A stretch of 64,000 bases of DNA from positions 1 to 64,000 of the forward strand of contig WION01000271.1 of assembly GCA_015039365.1 (NCBI GenBank). Reading direction: 5' to 3'. How positions within the stretch are numbered: position 1 is the first letter of the stretch; each line of letters starts with the position of its first letter. This stretch comes from Amanita rubescens. Lineage: Eukaryota; Basidiomycota; Agaricomycetes; Agaricales; Amanitaceae. Positions 35,001-48,600 of this stretch are shown here, one piece after another. The position numbers and the translations under genes are program-made. A model generated the notes under the pieces. That model searched no databases, was not told the DNA's origin, and saw only the letters and a list, made by a program, of their open reading frames with translations.

Positions 35001-37566
35001 TTAGTAAAGAATAGTTCGCTTGCGTTGTAAACATTGAGTGCGCTTCACTTTCGGCATCCAAATCTTTTGAAACTTCCACTTGATGGATTCCCACAATGAC
35101 GTACTGTCCGAATCGTCGCAAGTAGGTAAAGTTAGCCTAGACGTGTCTTCTCGTTTCCTAGACCACGGCAGGAGTTTCCTCAACCAAGTCATGACTTTGT
35201 TATATAGCACTATCGCACGAGATTCTCGTTGAAGTTGCTCTTCAGGAACGTAATCCGTGTTCATCGATGGTTCAAAGGTAGGCTCAGAGGTGAGCTCAGA
35301 GGCAGGCTCGGCGCATTCAGCCAGAGGCTCAAGTACGGCTTGGAACGGAGCGGGCCGTGTGAAATTGACGGTAAGCTCCCCTGATGGCGGAGTTGCGAAT
35401 CGAAGAAGCCGCGGTACGGGCGATCCGACGGGGATAGTAGACTCCCAGTTAGTCTCGACTGCGGATTTACCGACAGTAGTATAGTCGACGCCGACGACAG
35501 GCTCAGTTGCCTCAGACTTGGGGGCGGTAGGACAGAATGGGACCAATGGCTCGACGATGCATTCAGAAGACGAGGTCGCGAGAGGATTAGCAGATAAGCT
35601 TGAGGATTCGGCCAGCTCAGGCATGACAAGGGTGGATTCGGGAATGCAATACTCCACTTGCACAGAAATAGGTTCAGGAACGTGGCAAATGACGGGTTGA
35701 GAAGGTTGAACAGCCGCGTGAAGCTCCGGCTCGGAAGGGTATTCAGATTCAACAAAAGCAAGTAGCGAAGATCCCGAGTGAACCGACGGCAACATAGGGA
35801 TGTGGGGTTCTGGGGCAGATATCGTCGGAAAGTGCGCTTTAACGACATTAACGGGGAGAGCATCGTCGTTCTCATCGATCTCGAGGGTCCACAGTTCCTC
35901 CTCCTCATCCATGTCGTCTTCCAGTTCTGAAGCAAAGAGATGACCAAAGGCGTCCTCGGGGAAGCTTTGTTGAGGATTAGAAGGGATCGAGTTCAGAAAT
36001 TCTTCGTTGATATCTCGTTCAGGGTTAGGGGAACCACAGTCCAAAGTGTCCTTGATGCCGTTGCATTGCAGGTTGGGAGACGTAAAGGCCAAGTTGGGCA
36101 GAATAGCTTCTTCTTCTTCGCTGGGCGCACTTCCAGGAATAAAATGCTCAATGGTGCCCCAGTCTTCAAAGAAATGATGTCCCTTGACAAAGTCTGGAAC
36201 CCAAGGAGGTAGCACAGTCCTATTCCTCATGGCTTCCCAGTCTCTGCGAGCATTGTCAGCAACTAGCGCTCGCGATAAAATAAGGAACGCGTACACTCCA
36301 GCAAAATAAGGGTGCGATGTCATGTCGAGTCCTATTCTGAGCCGTTCAGCCGGATTCTTCTTCAGCATCTGATGAAGGAAATCTTTGCATTCGTCGCTAA
36401 TGTCGTCTTCAGGCGCAAACTGGATATCATCTTCAAGTATTTGGATTCCAACTTCTTCTTCGTCGTCCCAAGGGTGCTGAGCAGCAGATTTTAGTTTTAA
36501 AAGACAAGATAAACAATTGAACGACTTACACTGCCGGTAACCATCGCGTACAGAGTGACGCCCGCAGACCAATAGTCCACGCCAAAAGAATAATAATCTC
36601 GGCGGACGATCTCAGGTGCCATCTCCATCTCCGACCCGCACCATTCCTTAGAAACGAATGTTAGTTCCGTAGGCAAGCGGCGCGGACCATCAAACACGTT
36701 ATCGTCCGTCTTGAATGGCCAATAAGGCTGGTAAGACCGTTCGGCTATAGTTGGCTTGGATCCAAAATCTTTCGCGAGGCCAAAATCAGCTAGGACGATG
36801 TGGCCGTCGGAGCGAATAAGGATGTTGGCCGCTTTGATGTCTCTGTGAACGATACCACGCTTATGCAATTCTTCCATTGCAATAATCTTAAAACCAATTA
36901 GAACGATAGGATCCGAAAACGAAAACGATATTGCTTACGATTTCAGCCATGTAGAAGCGCGCTCGGTCAGCCGGGAACTTGTCGCACCTGATAATTTCGC
37001 TTTCTATATCGGTAGGATAGTACATCTACACCGAAATTTAGATAATCTAAAGAACACGGTACAACCACACTCACCATAGCAAGATAAATGTTATTCGTAT
37101 CGTGCCAGCTTGCTTCGAGCTGGACAAACCAATCTGAGCCTTGAAGCGATGCCATAATCTTCTTCTCTTCAATGAGTATTTGCGCCATGAGCGGATGGTC
37201 CCATTCGCCCGCAACCTTTCGGATCACTTTGAGCGCAACTTTCTTACTGGAAATGTTGTCCCTTGCGAGATAGACCTGTCCACTCGAACCCTTGCTGAGG
37301 AACTCGAGCAGCTCGAAATCCCGGATATTCACGACGCGAGGCTCGGAAAAAGAGACGCTGGATACATCCGACGTTGGAGACGAAAGAGCAGGGGTGGAGC
37401 AAATAAGCGAAGGAGTGCAGGGCGAGGCGGAGATGCTCAAAGAATCTTCAAAAACCAGAGTGCTCGGAAGCAGGGGAGTATCAGGAATAACGGCGAGGTC
37501 CTTGACCACGTCTAAAGGCTCGAGAACTGGTGGTGCCACAAAGACTGGGCTTTGCGTGGAACCCAT
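35001..37566 (-). CDS. Serine/threonine protein kinase, AGC-like
   Basis: Exons 37566-37075, 37025-36939, 36886-36530, 36476-36295 and 36243-35001 give 786 residues in phase. Kinase landmarks in order: Gly loop GSSGQVYLA (about 94-101), VALK lysine (about 113), HRDIKAANIL (about 207), DFG (about 227) and an AGC-type activation segment WCGSEMEMAPE. Then comes VDYWSAGVTLYAMVTGSHPW and the closing HPYFAGVDWEAMRNRTVLPPWVPDF. The fourth intron is 51 bp without a stop, so it could be read through by mistake. Beyond the kinase domain lies a tail of some 390 residues, acidic and Pro/Ser/Glu-rich, likely disordered, ending in a basic segment (KWKFQKIWMPKVKRTQ). Substrate and pathway are unknown. The gene may begin further upstream. 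Confidence 0.87.
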
Positions 37567-38210
37567 TATGTCGTGAATGGCTTGAGTGAAGGAGACAGAG
37601 GAGGTTTGTAGAGTGGAGAATTGCAGGACGGTTCCAAGTCCGTGCTTCGTGGAGCGGCGAACGTCAAGGGTTCCTGGTTCGTGATAGGCATCATTGAGGG
37701 CTTCGAGGTATGAAGCTTCATTGGCCTAGAAGGTTTGTAAGGTATCAGAAACGCGGACCGATGAATGCAAGAATTGGTGGCTGACCTCATGCTTGACAGC
37801 TGCGTCTGATTTGACAAGTTTTGGCTCTTCCATCGACGAGAATGCCTCGCCAACGGACTTGCAAGCCTTAACGTGCTTGATCTATATGAATTGTCATGAG
37901 CTGAACGGAGCAGACAGAATCCTCCATGATGACGTACCTTCTTGTTTCGAAGAATAAACTCTGTAACTGACCGCTTGATGTGATGGAACGACATCTGGAC
38001 AGACTGAGAGAAGATGAGGAACGAGCACAGAACTTCGACGCGGTTATAGCTCACCTGATAAGTCAGTGACTATACCTGTGACGAATGCAACTAGTTGACG
38101 TCCTAGTACTTGATGGATCTTACGACGGGCGTTGAGGAATTTGTCGTGGATGGGGAGGAAAGAGTGAGGATCGCAGATCGGGGCGGGTTTATGTATGGAT
38201 ATGTTGCGGC
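37567..38210 (-). other. Possible additional 5' exons of the kinase gene
   Basis: The kinase frame stays open upstream of ATG 37566 to an acceptor at 37726. Three more pieces join in phase 0: 37786-37881, 37938-38003 (after a CAG|GTGAGC...TCTCAG intron of 51 bp) and a 15-base piece ending at 38055. Before that, a frame containing ICDPHSFLPIHDKFLNARRKIHQ can be attached across a short 40 bp intron. The pieces encode charged, helix-rich sequence (HHIKRSVTEFILRNKK, IKHVKACKSVGEAFSSMEE). No ATG could be fixed. Alternative: a separate upstream gene. Confidence 0.4.
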
Positions 38211-38219
38211 TGACATGGC

Positions 38220-39370
38220 TAACAGAAGGTGGGGCCAGTGGTCAGCCACAGAGCCTGCTCGCGTATTGCCGTTTTTGACACAGCCAAATTAGGCACCACG
38301 CATAGATATTTCTCAAGCGCGACATTGGCATGGTGCTGCTTTGAGGAAGCGAGAATGACGCGGGTGGGAGCCGGTGGCAAATCTTGGGATTATGTTGTGG
38401 TCACAAGTTCCCCTAGTATGGTTTATGCTGGCGGCAAGGACAGAGTAACGATGAAGCAACAAAGGTTGAGATTGCTTAAACCTTGAAGTTTGAAAAGCGG
38501 CGAGGACGAGGACTAGAACCTAGGCAGTCAATGTTAACTTCCTAAGAAAAATGATAGCGGACGAACAACTGAACAAGTAGCCGCGAATCCCGGAACGTCG
38601 TGCTTATGCCCTTCAATAGGCTCTGGATGCCAAACCTCGGAACCGTCCAAACCAGTTTTGGAGCCACATGTACCCCATCAACAATTCTTTGGTGGACCGT
38701 GGGCTCTTTTAAAATTTCAAATATCAGGATCACGGGGATTGTTGGACATAAACCAGGTGCCCAAGGAACATAATGATCAGCCTGACGAGCTATATGAGCC
38801 AAGTAGGTGTGACTTACATGTTGATGGTTTGGATACTTCGCCAGCAAGTCCAATCAAATTGTAGTAGCTTCAATTGTATTCCTGCACGCACGCGCCATAG
38901 CTTCGCGCTGGAAGAAGTCAAGTTTGGGGGAAGCTGGGAACGCAGATAAGTGTGAAGTAGGATTGTCCATGGAATGTGTTGAGTCATGCAGAGGTAGAGC
39001 GTGGGTACATACCCTCACGCGTTTGCGGATTCTGTCATTCCGCCAAAGCATATGAGAGGTTAGAATGGTGCATTGAGGGTGGCATTGAAAGGGGTAAGAC
39101 TCTCGGTTCGAATGACAGTGCATGGTTGACCGTATTCCAGAGTAGCAGTTCGCCGAAAAGCATCAGGTCTAAGGGCAGCTACTTCGTCGACTCAAAGCAG
39201 ACTTACGACAACTACGCGAGGATGGATAAGACTGGCAATGCGATGAACGCTCTTAACAATTCAATCTGTACCATATGTCGGGGTCGCGCCATCAAGCCTC
39301 CCAACCGTCGCATCATCTCATAGGCTCTTCTAATCTATCTGGTTCGTTTCGTTAACTCGCCTAGTTGAAC
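38220..39370. other. Unassigned interval upstream of the kinase
   Basis: Short overlapping frames only. No domain, repeat or RNA gene was recognised. Confidence 0.35.
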
Positions 39371-39740
39371 TTACGAAAATTCAAAGAGCTTTTTATGTTC
39401 CAGAAACTGCTTACCAATAGCACCACCAGCAATCGATGAACCTCGTCACCCCGATTTATCAGTGTATGCGTGTACTATCGGTCCACGTTGGCATACAAAA
39501 ACTCCCAGATGGTAGCTTGCGCAGCCGTTTTCCGCTAAGGATCTATTTCCAGGGCGATTCGGATGGACCCTCGGATTAGCGCTCTACGCCTTGATTTCAT
39601 TAGATACTCCAAACAGAGCATCAATTGATCGAAGAGGATATCACTCGTAGTGAACGTGCAAAACTATGTGTTTCTCGATGGTTCATATATTGCACGCCAG
39701 AACTTGAACAAGGTGTGAAGAATAGGGAGTCTGAGCGATC
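39371..39740. repeat. Direct repeat flanking the HNH gene, copy 1
   Basis: About 370 bp nearly identical to 41825-42222 (for example 'gatttatcagtgtatgcgtg', 'ccgttttccgctaaggatct' and 'ccaaacagagcatcaatt'). The orientation is the same, with small indels such as the extra 'actgcgca' in the other copy. The segment contains splice-like signals on the minus strand, so it may come from a gene. Confidence 0.9.
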
Positions 39741-40254
39741 TCCTCGTTGATGTACAAAAGGCCTGTGTGACTGCATCCTGCACACATCCTGCGGGCTGTG
39801 GACCGCTGGCACCTCCTTTCCCTTTCTTCTCATTATCTTCGCTCTCTCTATCGTTCGCTTCTTCAGGTGCTGGTCCTTTCGCGACATGATTCTTACTTTA
39901 GGTCACTGAACCTGAACGTTAACTGCGAAAGAGGTTGGTCTATAGTTGTCCCTTCTTGCCGACTTCCTGAACGCACTGGGTTAGACCTTCATAGCAACAC
40001 GGACATCTCACTGGTCAATTTGTCCCCAGAGAAGTAGTAAACAATAATTGAAGTTGGGATATTACACCAAATTCTCATCATCGGAGGAGTTATAATCATC
40101 AGGTAAAAGTTGACCACTGTGGGCCCTAATCTGCGGATGGGCATCAAAGTAGGCTTGTTTTCTCCTGTCAACAATCGCCCTCCCTGGGTACCAAGTAATA
40201 TTTTCATAGTGCCTAGCGGACGCCTTGACATTCGGATCCACTATGATTGATATG

Positions 40255-41672
40255 TCAAGAGGCTGTTAACGCGGATTTGCATACGTTACATGTGAAATAC
40301 TTACCGAAGAAAGGAAGGGTGTGAGCTGCTGTCTTCATGTCCTCTTCAAATTCTCGGGCTTCACTATCAAGCAACAGATGGCTACCATCTGGCTCAATAA
40401 TATCAGCATACAACTCTGGGAGGTGTGATGTTGGCCAGGCTCTACCTTCTCGTGGACAAGCATCAGACGTAACGTGGTTGCCGCTTCTCCGATCGCTACC
40501 TGGATCGGACGTGGCACCCATACCATAATGGGATTCGTCATCTTCGTTTTCATCCTCGTGTTTGCGTTTTACACCACCGCGACCGCGACCACCGCCTTTG
40601 TTTCCGTCACTACCGCGTCTACCACCACCGCCACCACTGCGTCCGCCGCCTTCGCCTCCTCCACCACTACCGCCTTCGTCTGCACCACCGCCTTCGTCCC
40701 CACCACCGTCTTCGTCTCCGCCACTATCGTCACCTCCACCATCAGTGTCTGAGGCCGTCAGAAATCTAAACTCTTTCATGTCTGCCACCGTGGAACTCTT
40801 GACAATCTTCATCAACACCCACGCGAAACGAGCATAGAGGGCTTCATGGGACAATGTGTTTTTGTGATCGAATTGAACGTTGTGGTATAGTTGGGCACTT
40901 TGATTGGCGGGTTGGAGGAAATGAACAACGAGTTGACCAAGTTTTGGGACGATAACAAAGCCCGCCTGATCAAATAGGCCCAGGCGTAAGTCCCACCGAA
41001 GAGTGAAGAGGTTGCTGGAGCTGTTGATGAGCGAACGTTGGTCACCACTTAGGTAGACATGCATATTATTCTGAACCAGCTGATAAGATGACAGATTAGC
41101 GAAAAACCTACGTCGAAGAAGAGCATTTTGCGTACCCATTTCTCGTTAATCCTGGAAACAACATGGGAAATAGCAAGGCAATCCTGCGATTCCGATATGA
41201 GACACCGGGTGTCTCGGGTTTTAACTTTTTCGCTTATTGCAGTCCAATTTGAAGGCCAAACGCCAGTCGTTTGATTGAGGAGCTCGTTCTCCCAGCCCGG
41301 GGGGAGTTGTGCGTGGGGAAATTTCCAGCAAGGAAAATCACAGCATATTGTGTATAGCGCTTCGGATTCTTGGGAACTAATATGGTAGTAATATACCCCT
41401 GGGGGTATAATTGAATCCAGGTCAACATTTATGCGTCCATGAGCATGGCGATCACGAGAAGTAGAGAGATAACCGTCCTCGTTACAGGTCAGTATCTGAC
41501 ATGCGGCGATTGCGGTTCCATAGTGAATACCAAAGGTAGGAGGACACCAGTCAAGAGCGGGAAGCCTTAGAAAAATAAGATTATTGGCTGGATGCCGAAA
41601 TTGAACTCAAGTTGGCTGGGATGGGGGTCCGTGCAGAGCTACGTGGATCTGTGGCCATTGTCGAATAGCCAT
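40255..41672 (-). pseudogene. HNH-type (HNH_2) endonuclease-domain protein with one in-frame stop
   Basis: Exons 41672-41136 and 41079-40255 join in phase 0 across a 56 bp intron. A further in-frame 42 bp intron (GTAAGT...AACAG) near the end is likely. The order is that of the fungal HNH_2 family: an N-terminal sandwich part (LIFLRLPALDW, HYGTAIAACQILT, GYLS), then CLISESQDCLAISHVVSR with the HNH His. NNMHVYL...LINSSSNLFTLRWDLRLGLFDQAGFVIVPKLGQLVVHFL and ALYARFAW follow. The tail is Gly/Asp/Glu-rich with KRKHEDENEDDE. Codon 22 after ATG 41672 is TGA (41607-41609), which breaks the frame unless a small intron removes it or the start lies in another exon. Catalytic activity of this family is unproven. 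Confidence 0.65.
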
Positions 41673-41824
41673 TCTTGCTGCAGTATCATATATCAGGAGC
41701 TGGCAATTGACTTGTAGAAGGCTCCACGGTCAATTCAAACTTCGACTTATCGACGCGCATTCGCGCTGCCAGCTATACAACACAAGCATGATGAAGATAT
41801 AGTATGTTTAAACCAGGCTCTGAA

Positions 41825-42222
41825 TTTACGAACATTCAAAGAGCTTTCTATTTTAACACTCGCAATCATATTCAGCAACTGCTTACCGATAGCACCACCA
41901 GCTTGAATCGATGAACCTCGTCACTCCGATTTATCAGTGTATGCGTGTACTAGCGGTCCACGTTGGCATACAAAAACTCAGAGATGGTAGCTTGCGCACT
42001 GCGCAGCCGTTTTCCGCTAAGGATCTATTTCCAGAGCGATTCGGACGGATCCTCGGATTAGCGCTCTACGCCTTGATTTCACTAGATACTCCAAACAGAG
42101 CATCAATTAATCAAAAAGGACATCACTCATGGTGAACGTGCAGAGCCATGTGTTTCTTGATGGTTCATATATTACACGCCAGAACTTGAACAAGGCTGTG
42201 AAGAATAGGGCGCTGAGCGATA
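41825..42222. repeat. Direct repeat flanking the HNH gene, copy 2
   Basis: Second copy of the 39371-39740 segment, upstream of the HNH gene. It continues on the minus strand into a frame of unknown identity (to 42466, with RQYNVCQCNEVACVNAQYR) that the first copy lacks, so the first copy is probably the derived, truncated one. Confidence 0.88.
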
Positions 42223-42229
42223 TCGGGCG

Positions 42230-42684
42230 CAATGAGGTCAAAGATGAACTATTGATATTGATGATTCGATCAGATATTTCCAAATGAGGGAGCTTTAGAT
42301 GTAGTAGCACCATGGCGCGATCGTAAGCACTCAACCCTAACCCATCCTTTACCATCACTTGCCTCGCACGCTCACTCTCAACAAGTCCATCGTGCCAACT
42401 TCTATATTGCGCATTCACACAGGCGACCTCATTGCACTGGCAAACGTTGTATTGCCGCGTTCTCAATTTTGACGCAGTAACTGTTAATTCTCACAATCTA
42501 ATTCTGCCATACTACCTAACACATCGGAATCCTTCACCTCGTCCACTGAAGTTGGCCCCTTGATCCCCGGTAGTGACTCCAGTCTCCACACATAGCACTA
42601 GTACGCTGTAGGCCAACCCTCAAGTTCATTATTACTTTTCTGCTATCCTATTGTTGGAACCCTAGTATTGTACAAGCAGAGACA
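42230..42684. other. Unassigned spacer at the composition boundary
   Basis: Contains part of an unrecognised minus-strand frame and the transition from CpG-containing to CpG-poor DNA. No start site or promoter motif for the downstream GTPase gene could be fixed. Confidence 0.35.
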
Positions 42685-45600
42685 ATGGTGGACACTGCTG
42701 GTGCACATGTATCAGGTATTTTGAAATATAAGGGGTGGCCCCTTGTGCCCTGCAGAGACTTATGTGGGATATATCACAGTGCTTAAGGAACAATACAAAT
42801 GCCCCCATTTTCGTGTTCTTATCATGGGAAGGGCCAATGCAGGCAAAACAACCATTCTTGAGAAGGTCTGTGGTGTAGAGAGTGGGACAGAACCTATCAT
42901 TTATGACCAGAATGGTGAGTAAACCAAACACTCAGTTACTTACATGTATTCAGTGTTTAAGGTGAACAATTGGTTCCTTCCACAATAAATTTGTCACCAA
43001 CAATGGAGGTGAGTTGACTCATGAGAACAAATGACTGAAACAGATGCAATCTGAGATTGTAGCGAGGGATTCATGATATTGAGCACCAAATTACATACCC
43101 TGGAAGTAACTTTATCTTCCATGACTCTCAGGGTTTTGAATCTGGTGCAAGTGAGGAGTTGGAGAATGTTTGGAGATTCATTGACAAGAGGTTAAGTGCA
43201 ACTCGAGTTAAGGATCAATTACATGCAATCTGGTATTTTTTGTTGTTCATTCTTTACAACATTAGATGGTTATGCTTTTTATAGGTACTGCATACCCATG
43301 GACAGTCCTCGTCCTCTTCTGCCTGCAGAACTTGAATTTTTCACCAAAGGTATTGGGAAAGGTTAGTCCTTACTATTGTCAATATTTGGTTGAGTTGGCA
43401 AGCTGCCTCTCAAGCCTTCCTTGGAACTTTCCACTAATTGAGACCTTTGCAGTGCCTTTGGTAGTGATATTCACCAAGTTTGATGGTCAAATAATTCAAG
43501 AGTCTACTCAGTTGAATGAAGCTGAAGATAAGTGGGAGAAGGCAAGAGAAAATGCTGATAAGACTTTTCAGGGAGTTTATCTTCCTAAAGTTCTGAGCAC
43601 AAGATATCCCCCAAAAGCCTATGTGCGATTGGAAGGTGGAAATAAAAAATATATAATAATATATGGAAATCCTAAGTTATCCAACAGATATGGACATTCC
43701 AGGGAATAACTGTCCAGAATTGACTGAAAAGACTGCTGATGTAATTGATGATGCTAGTCTTCTGCAGTTGTTTGTCTCAACACAGATGAACAATGTCAAC
43801 ATTTGCATCAAAGTTGCACTTGAGTAAGAATCACATTATGTATGAACATCAATCTGAATTTCACAATCTTTAGATCTGTTTTAGCTGCAAAAGATTCCAA
43901 ATGGAAGATAGTTTTTATGTTGGTTCTGATCAACTTTCCACATTATTGGGTGAGTCTGTGGCATATACATACTAACAAGAATGTCAAAGACTTAAGATAA
44001 ACACCAGAGTATTTTAGCAGTATGTTCCTTCAATACAAATGAGCCACACTGCAAACAGCTGAAGCATCTAATAGGTTGTAAGTATAATAACATGCCCTTG
44101 CATGCTTATGTGCTCAATCATAGCACATGGAACAGGATGAACCAAATGTGGGAAATATGACTTGATATTGCAGCGTTTTAGAAATTCTAATCACATCACA
44201 TCACATTACCAACAGCTTGTGTGTGATGTCACAGCCTTATTTTCTTGGGAGGTTCAATCATACCTCATTATAACCAATAGGAAGTGAGTAATACTGCAAT
44301 ATTTTCTCCTTAACAGTTTGATCATATTATGTGCAGAATGTAAGTAATCCTGCATTGTGTTTCCTCCAGACAGCTTGATTACATTTCTGACATGATTAAT
44401 AGTCAGTAAGTAACATAAAGTCTTTTTTTTCCTGCCAGGCAGTCTAATCATGTCACATATCATGACCAACAGCAAGTAAATGACTCACCAGTTGTCATTT
44501 TTTCACCAGGCAGTCTAATGGAATCTTGTCCTATGATTATTAGACAGTGAGTAAGGCTGCCATTTTGCTTTGGCAGACAATCTGATCATGTCTCATGCTG
44601 TGATCAATAGCTTGTGAGTTACACACCTTTTTACCAGGAATTACATTCAAATCCCACCCCAATTCCAACAGAAGGTGAGTGGCTGGGAGTCCTTGGTTTT
44701 CTGCACCACTGAATCAATTTCTGTATTATATGTAATATGACCAACAGCAAGTGAGGGCAATTTTGCTGTGTTCTATTGAGCAATGTAACCACATCCACTG
44801 TATCCCTTGTCAACAGAAGGTCCATAAGTGATGCTGCATTCCTTTGTTGTCAGACAGTCTGATACATCTCACCTATGATTGACAGATTGTGAGTGATGCT
44901 GTGATATTTTTCTTGTGGGTGATCTGATCATGCCTCATCCCATGGGCAATAGCTTGTGAGTGATGCTAGTGTTTCCTTACAGTTTTCTTGGACACAATCT
45001 GATAACATGTCTCATGACAAATAGCAAGTGAGTAACTCTGGGTGCTTTTCTGTCATGCAGTCCATGATTTACATCTTATCACATAACAAAAAGGGGGTGA
45101 GTAGCCTGATTATTGTATTTTCTGCTGGATAATTTGATCACATCTCATTAATGAGCCACAGGGTGTGAGTGACATGTCTCTCAAGTAAAAGTAAATGGTC
45201 TGATCATGTTACACTCATAACCAATAACAGCAAGTGAGTAAAACTGCTTCTTCCAGGCTGTCTGACCACTCATGGCCAACAGATTGTGAGTAGTGCTCAT
45301 ATCCTTTTCACATATCCCAGTGAACACCCCTCAACAACAGGGAGTGAGCAAAACATTTTTGCCGGAAAGACTGATTACAACTTACCCCATGATCAATAGT
45401 GGGCAAGTGACATTGCCTTTTCTAAAAGGCAATCTAACTACTTTTCTTCTTATGTCAAACAGCAAGTGAGTGAAACTTCAGTTATGTTTCTTTAAAGCAT
45501 TCAAATCACCTGTCACTCAGTCTGTCAGTCTAGAGTTCTTTCACCAGACATTCTAATTCCCATATCAATTCACAACAAACAGGTTGTAAGTGGTAGTGCA

Positions 45601-48600
45601 GTTTTTGTCCAAAGCACTCTGATAGTAATACCATGTACAATTCCAAAGCTTGTAAGTGATCCTGCATTGTTTTTTACATCCCATCCCATGCTGTGATAAC
45701 AGGAGGTCTGTGTGATGTTCTGCAAAGCAGTCTGATCAAATTCAATCTTCATGACCACCAGGAAGTGAGTAGGAGTACATGCTTTGTTTCCTGCAGCTCA
45801 ATTTTTTGCCTCCAATAGTGGGTGAGCAGGGCTGGTATACTTTATGAAAACAGTATAATCACATCAAGTCCATTATGAACAGTGGGTGAGTGACACTGCA
45901 CAAGTCTTCAGAAATGTAGTCTCATCACATCACACCATCAACAGCAAGTGTGTGACATTCCAATGATTTCTTTTGGCAGCCTTATCACAGCTAATTCCAT
46001 GACCAACAGGATGTAAGTGGTACTTGCAGCATTTTTCTCCCATACATTCTTTTCATTATGTGACCATGAACAGACTGTAAGTGCCAATAAATACTTTGTG
46101 TACCAGGGAGCCAATCCCATTAAATTCCTGGTGATCAACAGGTTGTGAGTTGCACTGCTGTACGGTTTTTATTATTATCTCACTGCATACCACTGTGGGA
46201 ACAGGTTGTGGGTGATTCTGCAATTTTTGCAGCCAACCAGTCTGATTACTTCTTATCATACAACAACAGCCAGTGAGTAAGGCTAATTCCTGTCAGTCAA
46301 CCTGACCAAATCTCATCATGTAGGATGTGAGTAATATGTTTCCAGGAAATCTGATTGCATCCTATCCTGTAACCAACAGCAAGTGGGTACAGTCACTGCA
46401 ATGTTGTTCTGCAAAGTAGCTGGATCAACTCATTCCATGACCATCAGGAGGTAAGCAATACTGTCCCTCTTCAAGCCTGCCAGGCAGTCTTATTACTTTT
46501 CATCCCATGACCAACAGCAAGTGAGCAGTACTTTTGGCCAGATACTGTAGTCTGATTGCATGGAACCTCATGACCAACAGGATGTGAGTAATTCTGCCAT
46601 GAAATTTTCACTGGGAATAGACTAGTACACCTAATTGCTTCCCTAATAGTGGGTAAGTTGCACTGCATTGTCTTCTCACATACAGCTTGATGATAGGTAT
46701 TTCATTCCATGACAAATAGGAAGTGGGTAACACTGCAGTATCTTCACTCTGACCACATCTTACACCATACCAACAGAGAGTGAGTGATATTGCAGTGATT
46801 TCTGTTAGCTGTCTTGTCTCAACATATGATCTACAGTGGGTGAGCAATGTTGCAACATTTTATTCATGCTGTCTGACCATATCTCTTCACATGATCAATA
46901 GCTTGTGGGTAACATAGTTGCACTTTTTTTTCAGTGATCTGATCACAACATTCTATGATAACAGGATGTTAGTAATAATAGTTTGGTTCCAGCTACTATC
47001 ATCACATCTCATGTGCTAATTGATAGCTTGTGAGACTGCAATGTTTCTGCATGGTCATTTTGAAAAAGTCTCATGATGTTGATTAGCTTGTGAGTGGCAG
47101 TGGACTCACCATTTCCCAGCAGTCTGAATACATGTCACCATGATCAACAGCGGGTAAATAATACTATTGCAATGTTCACCAAGCAGAAATTCTGATCACA
47201 ACACAATGAGTGACAGATAGTATGTGATTGCATTGTGGCTTTAAGATTTGAGTCTTTATTTCCTATCTCACAACCAACAGCAAGTCAGTGACAATGTGGT
47301 CTTTCTCTGCCACACAATCTGATTATTTCTCCCAACATTGACCATAGGTTGTGAGTCACTTCAGTTTCTTCTGTTGAGAATTTTCAAGACTCATCCCATG
47401 ATGAACAGGAGGTGACTTGCAGTCTTAATCAACCAGGCAGCCTAATCATGTTTTGTGCAATGATAATCAATAGCTTGTAGGTGATGATGGTGTGCTATGC
47501 TAGCAGAGAGTCTGATGAAATCTGGTTAACAGGTTGTGAGTAACAGTGCACCATTTTTTAGCCAAGCTGAAGCAGCCTGGTCTTGTGGTGTATTGTTGCA
47601 TCTTAGGAAGTGAGTGTCACAATTTTTTGTCTGCTGGGCAGTTATCTGATCCTCATTGCATAACTAACAGCTTGTGAGTGACTGTACTGCCAGAGGTTTT
47701 CATGTCTCATGTACATACATGATCCAGGATCCACAACAAGTGAGTGGTAATGCAATAATGTGATTACACCTTATCCAATGATCAACAGCTAGTGAGTGTC
47801 ACCACATCCTATTCTTCCAGGCAACCAGGTTAATCTAATTTATGCTGGTTTTTAGCAAGTGTGTGGCACTTTCAGATAGTCTAGTTACATGCCATATCAT
47901 GACCAACAGGAAGTGAGTACTACCATAGTGATGTTCTGAGTCCATGGTCTTTGATTGAATCTTTTCTCATGATCAACAGGAAGTGAGTGAGACATGAGTG
48001 ATATTCTGGCAGGCAGTGTGATCACACTTGTCATATGTCCAACAGATGGTGAGTGACTCTGTGACCTTTTTATGCCAGGTCTAATCATTGTCATTTCATG
48101 GCCAATAGGAGGTGAGTGATGCTGCAGTGTTTTTGCCAAGCAATCTCACCTCATCCCAAAAGACTGTGAGTGACACAGAAAACTTTTTGGCAGCCAGCAT
48201 AATCATGTTTTATGCATTTATAATAGATGGTGAGAGCACTGGAATGTATTTTGCCACAATGTCTGATTACATCAAATGGTCACACACATTACTAACATAA
48301 TTGTGATGGACCACAGGTAGTGAGTGATAAGGCTTGCACTGTGTTTGTGCTTGGCAATAAGATAATGACATGGTTCATCCCATTGCCAACAGCAAGTGGG
48401 TGACAGTGTAGTTTTTCCTTGTTAATCACGCAGCTCATACCATCCCTTAATGATAGGAAGTGAGTCTGAGACATTCTTCTGTCAGGTAATTTAATCAAAT
48501 GTTGTCCTTTCATAAAGGTTGTGAGTGATGATGCTGCATTGATCTTCTGCAGAACAGCATGATAAAATCTGATGACCAACAGCAACTGGTGATACTGCAA

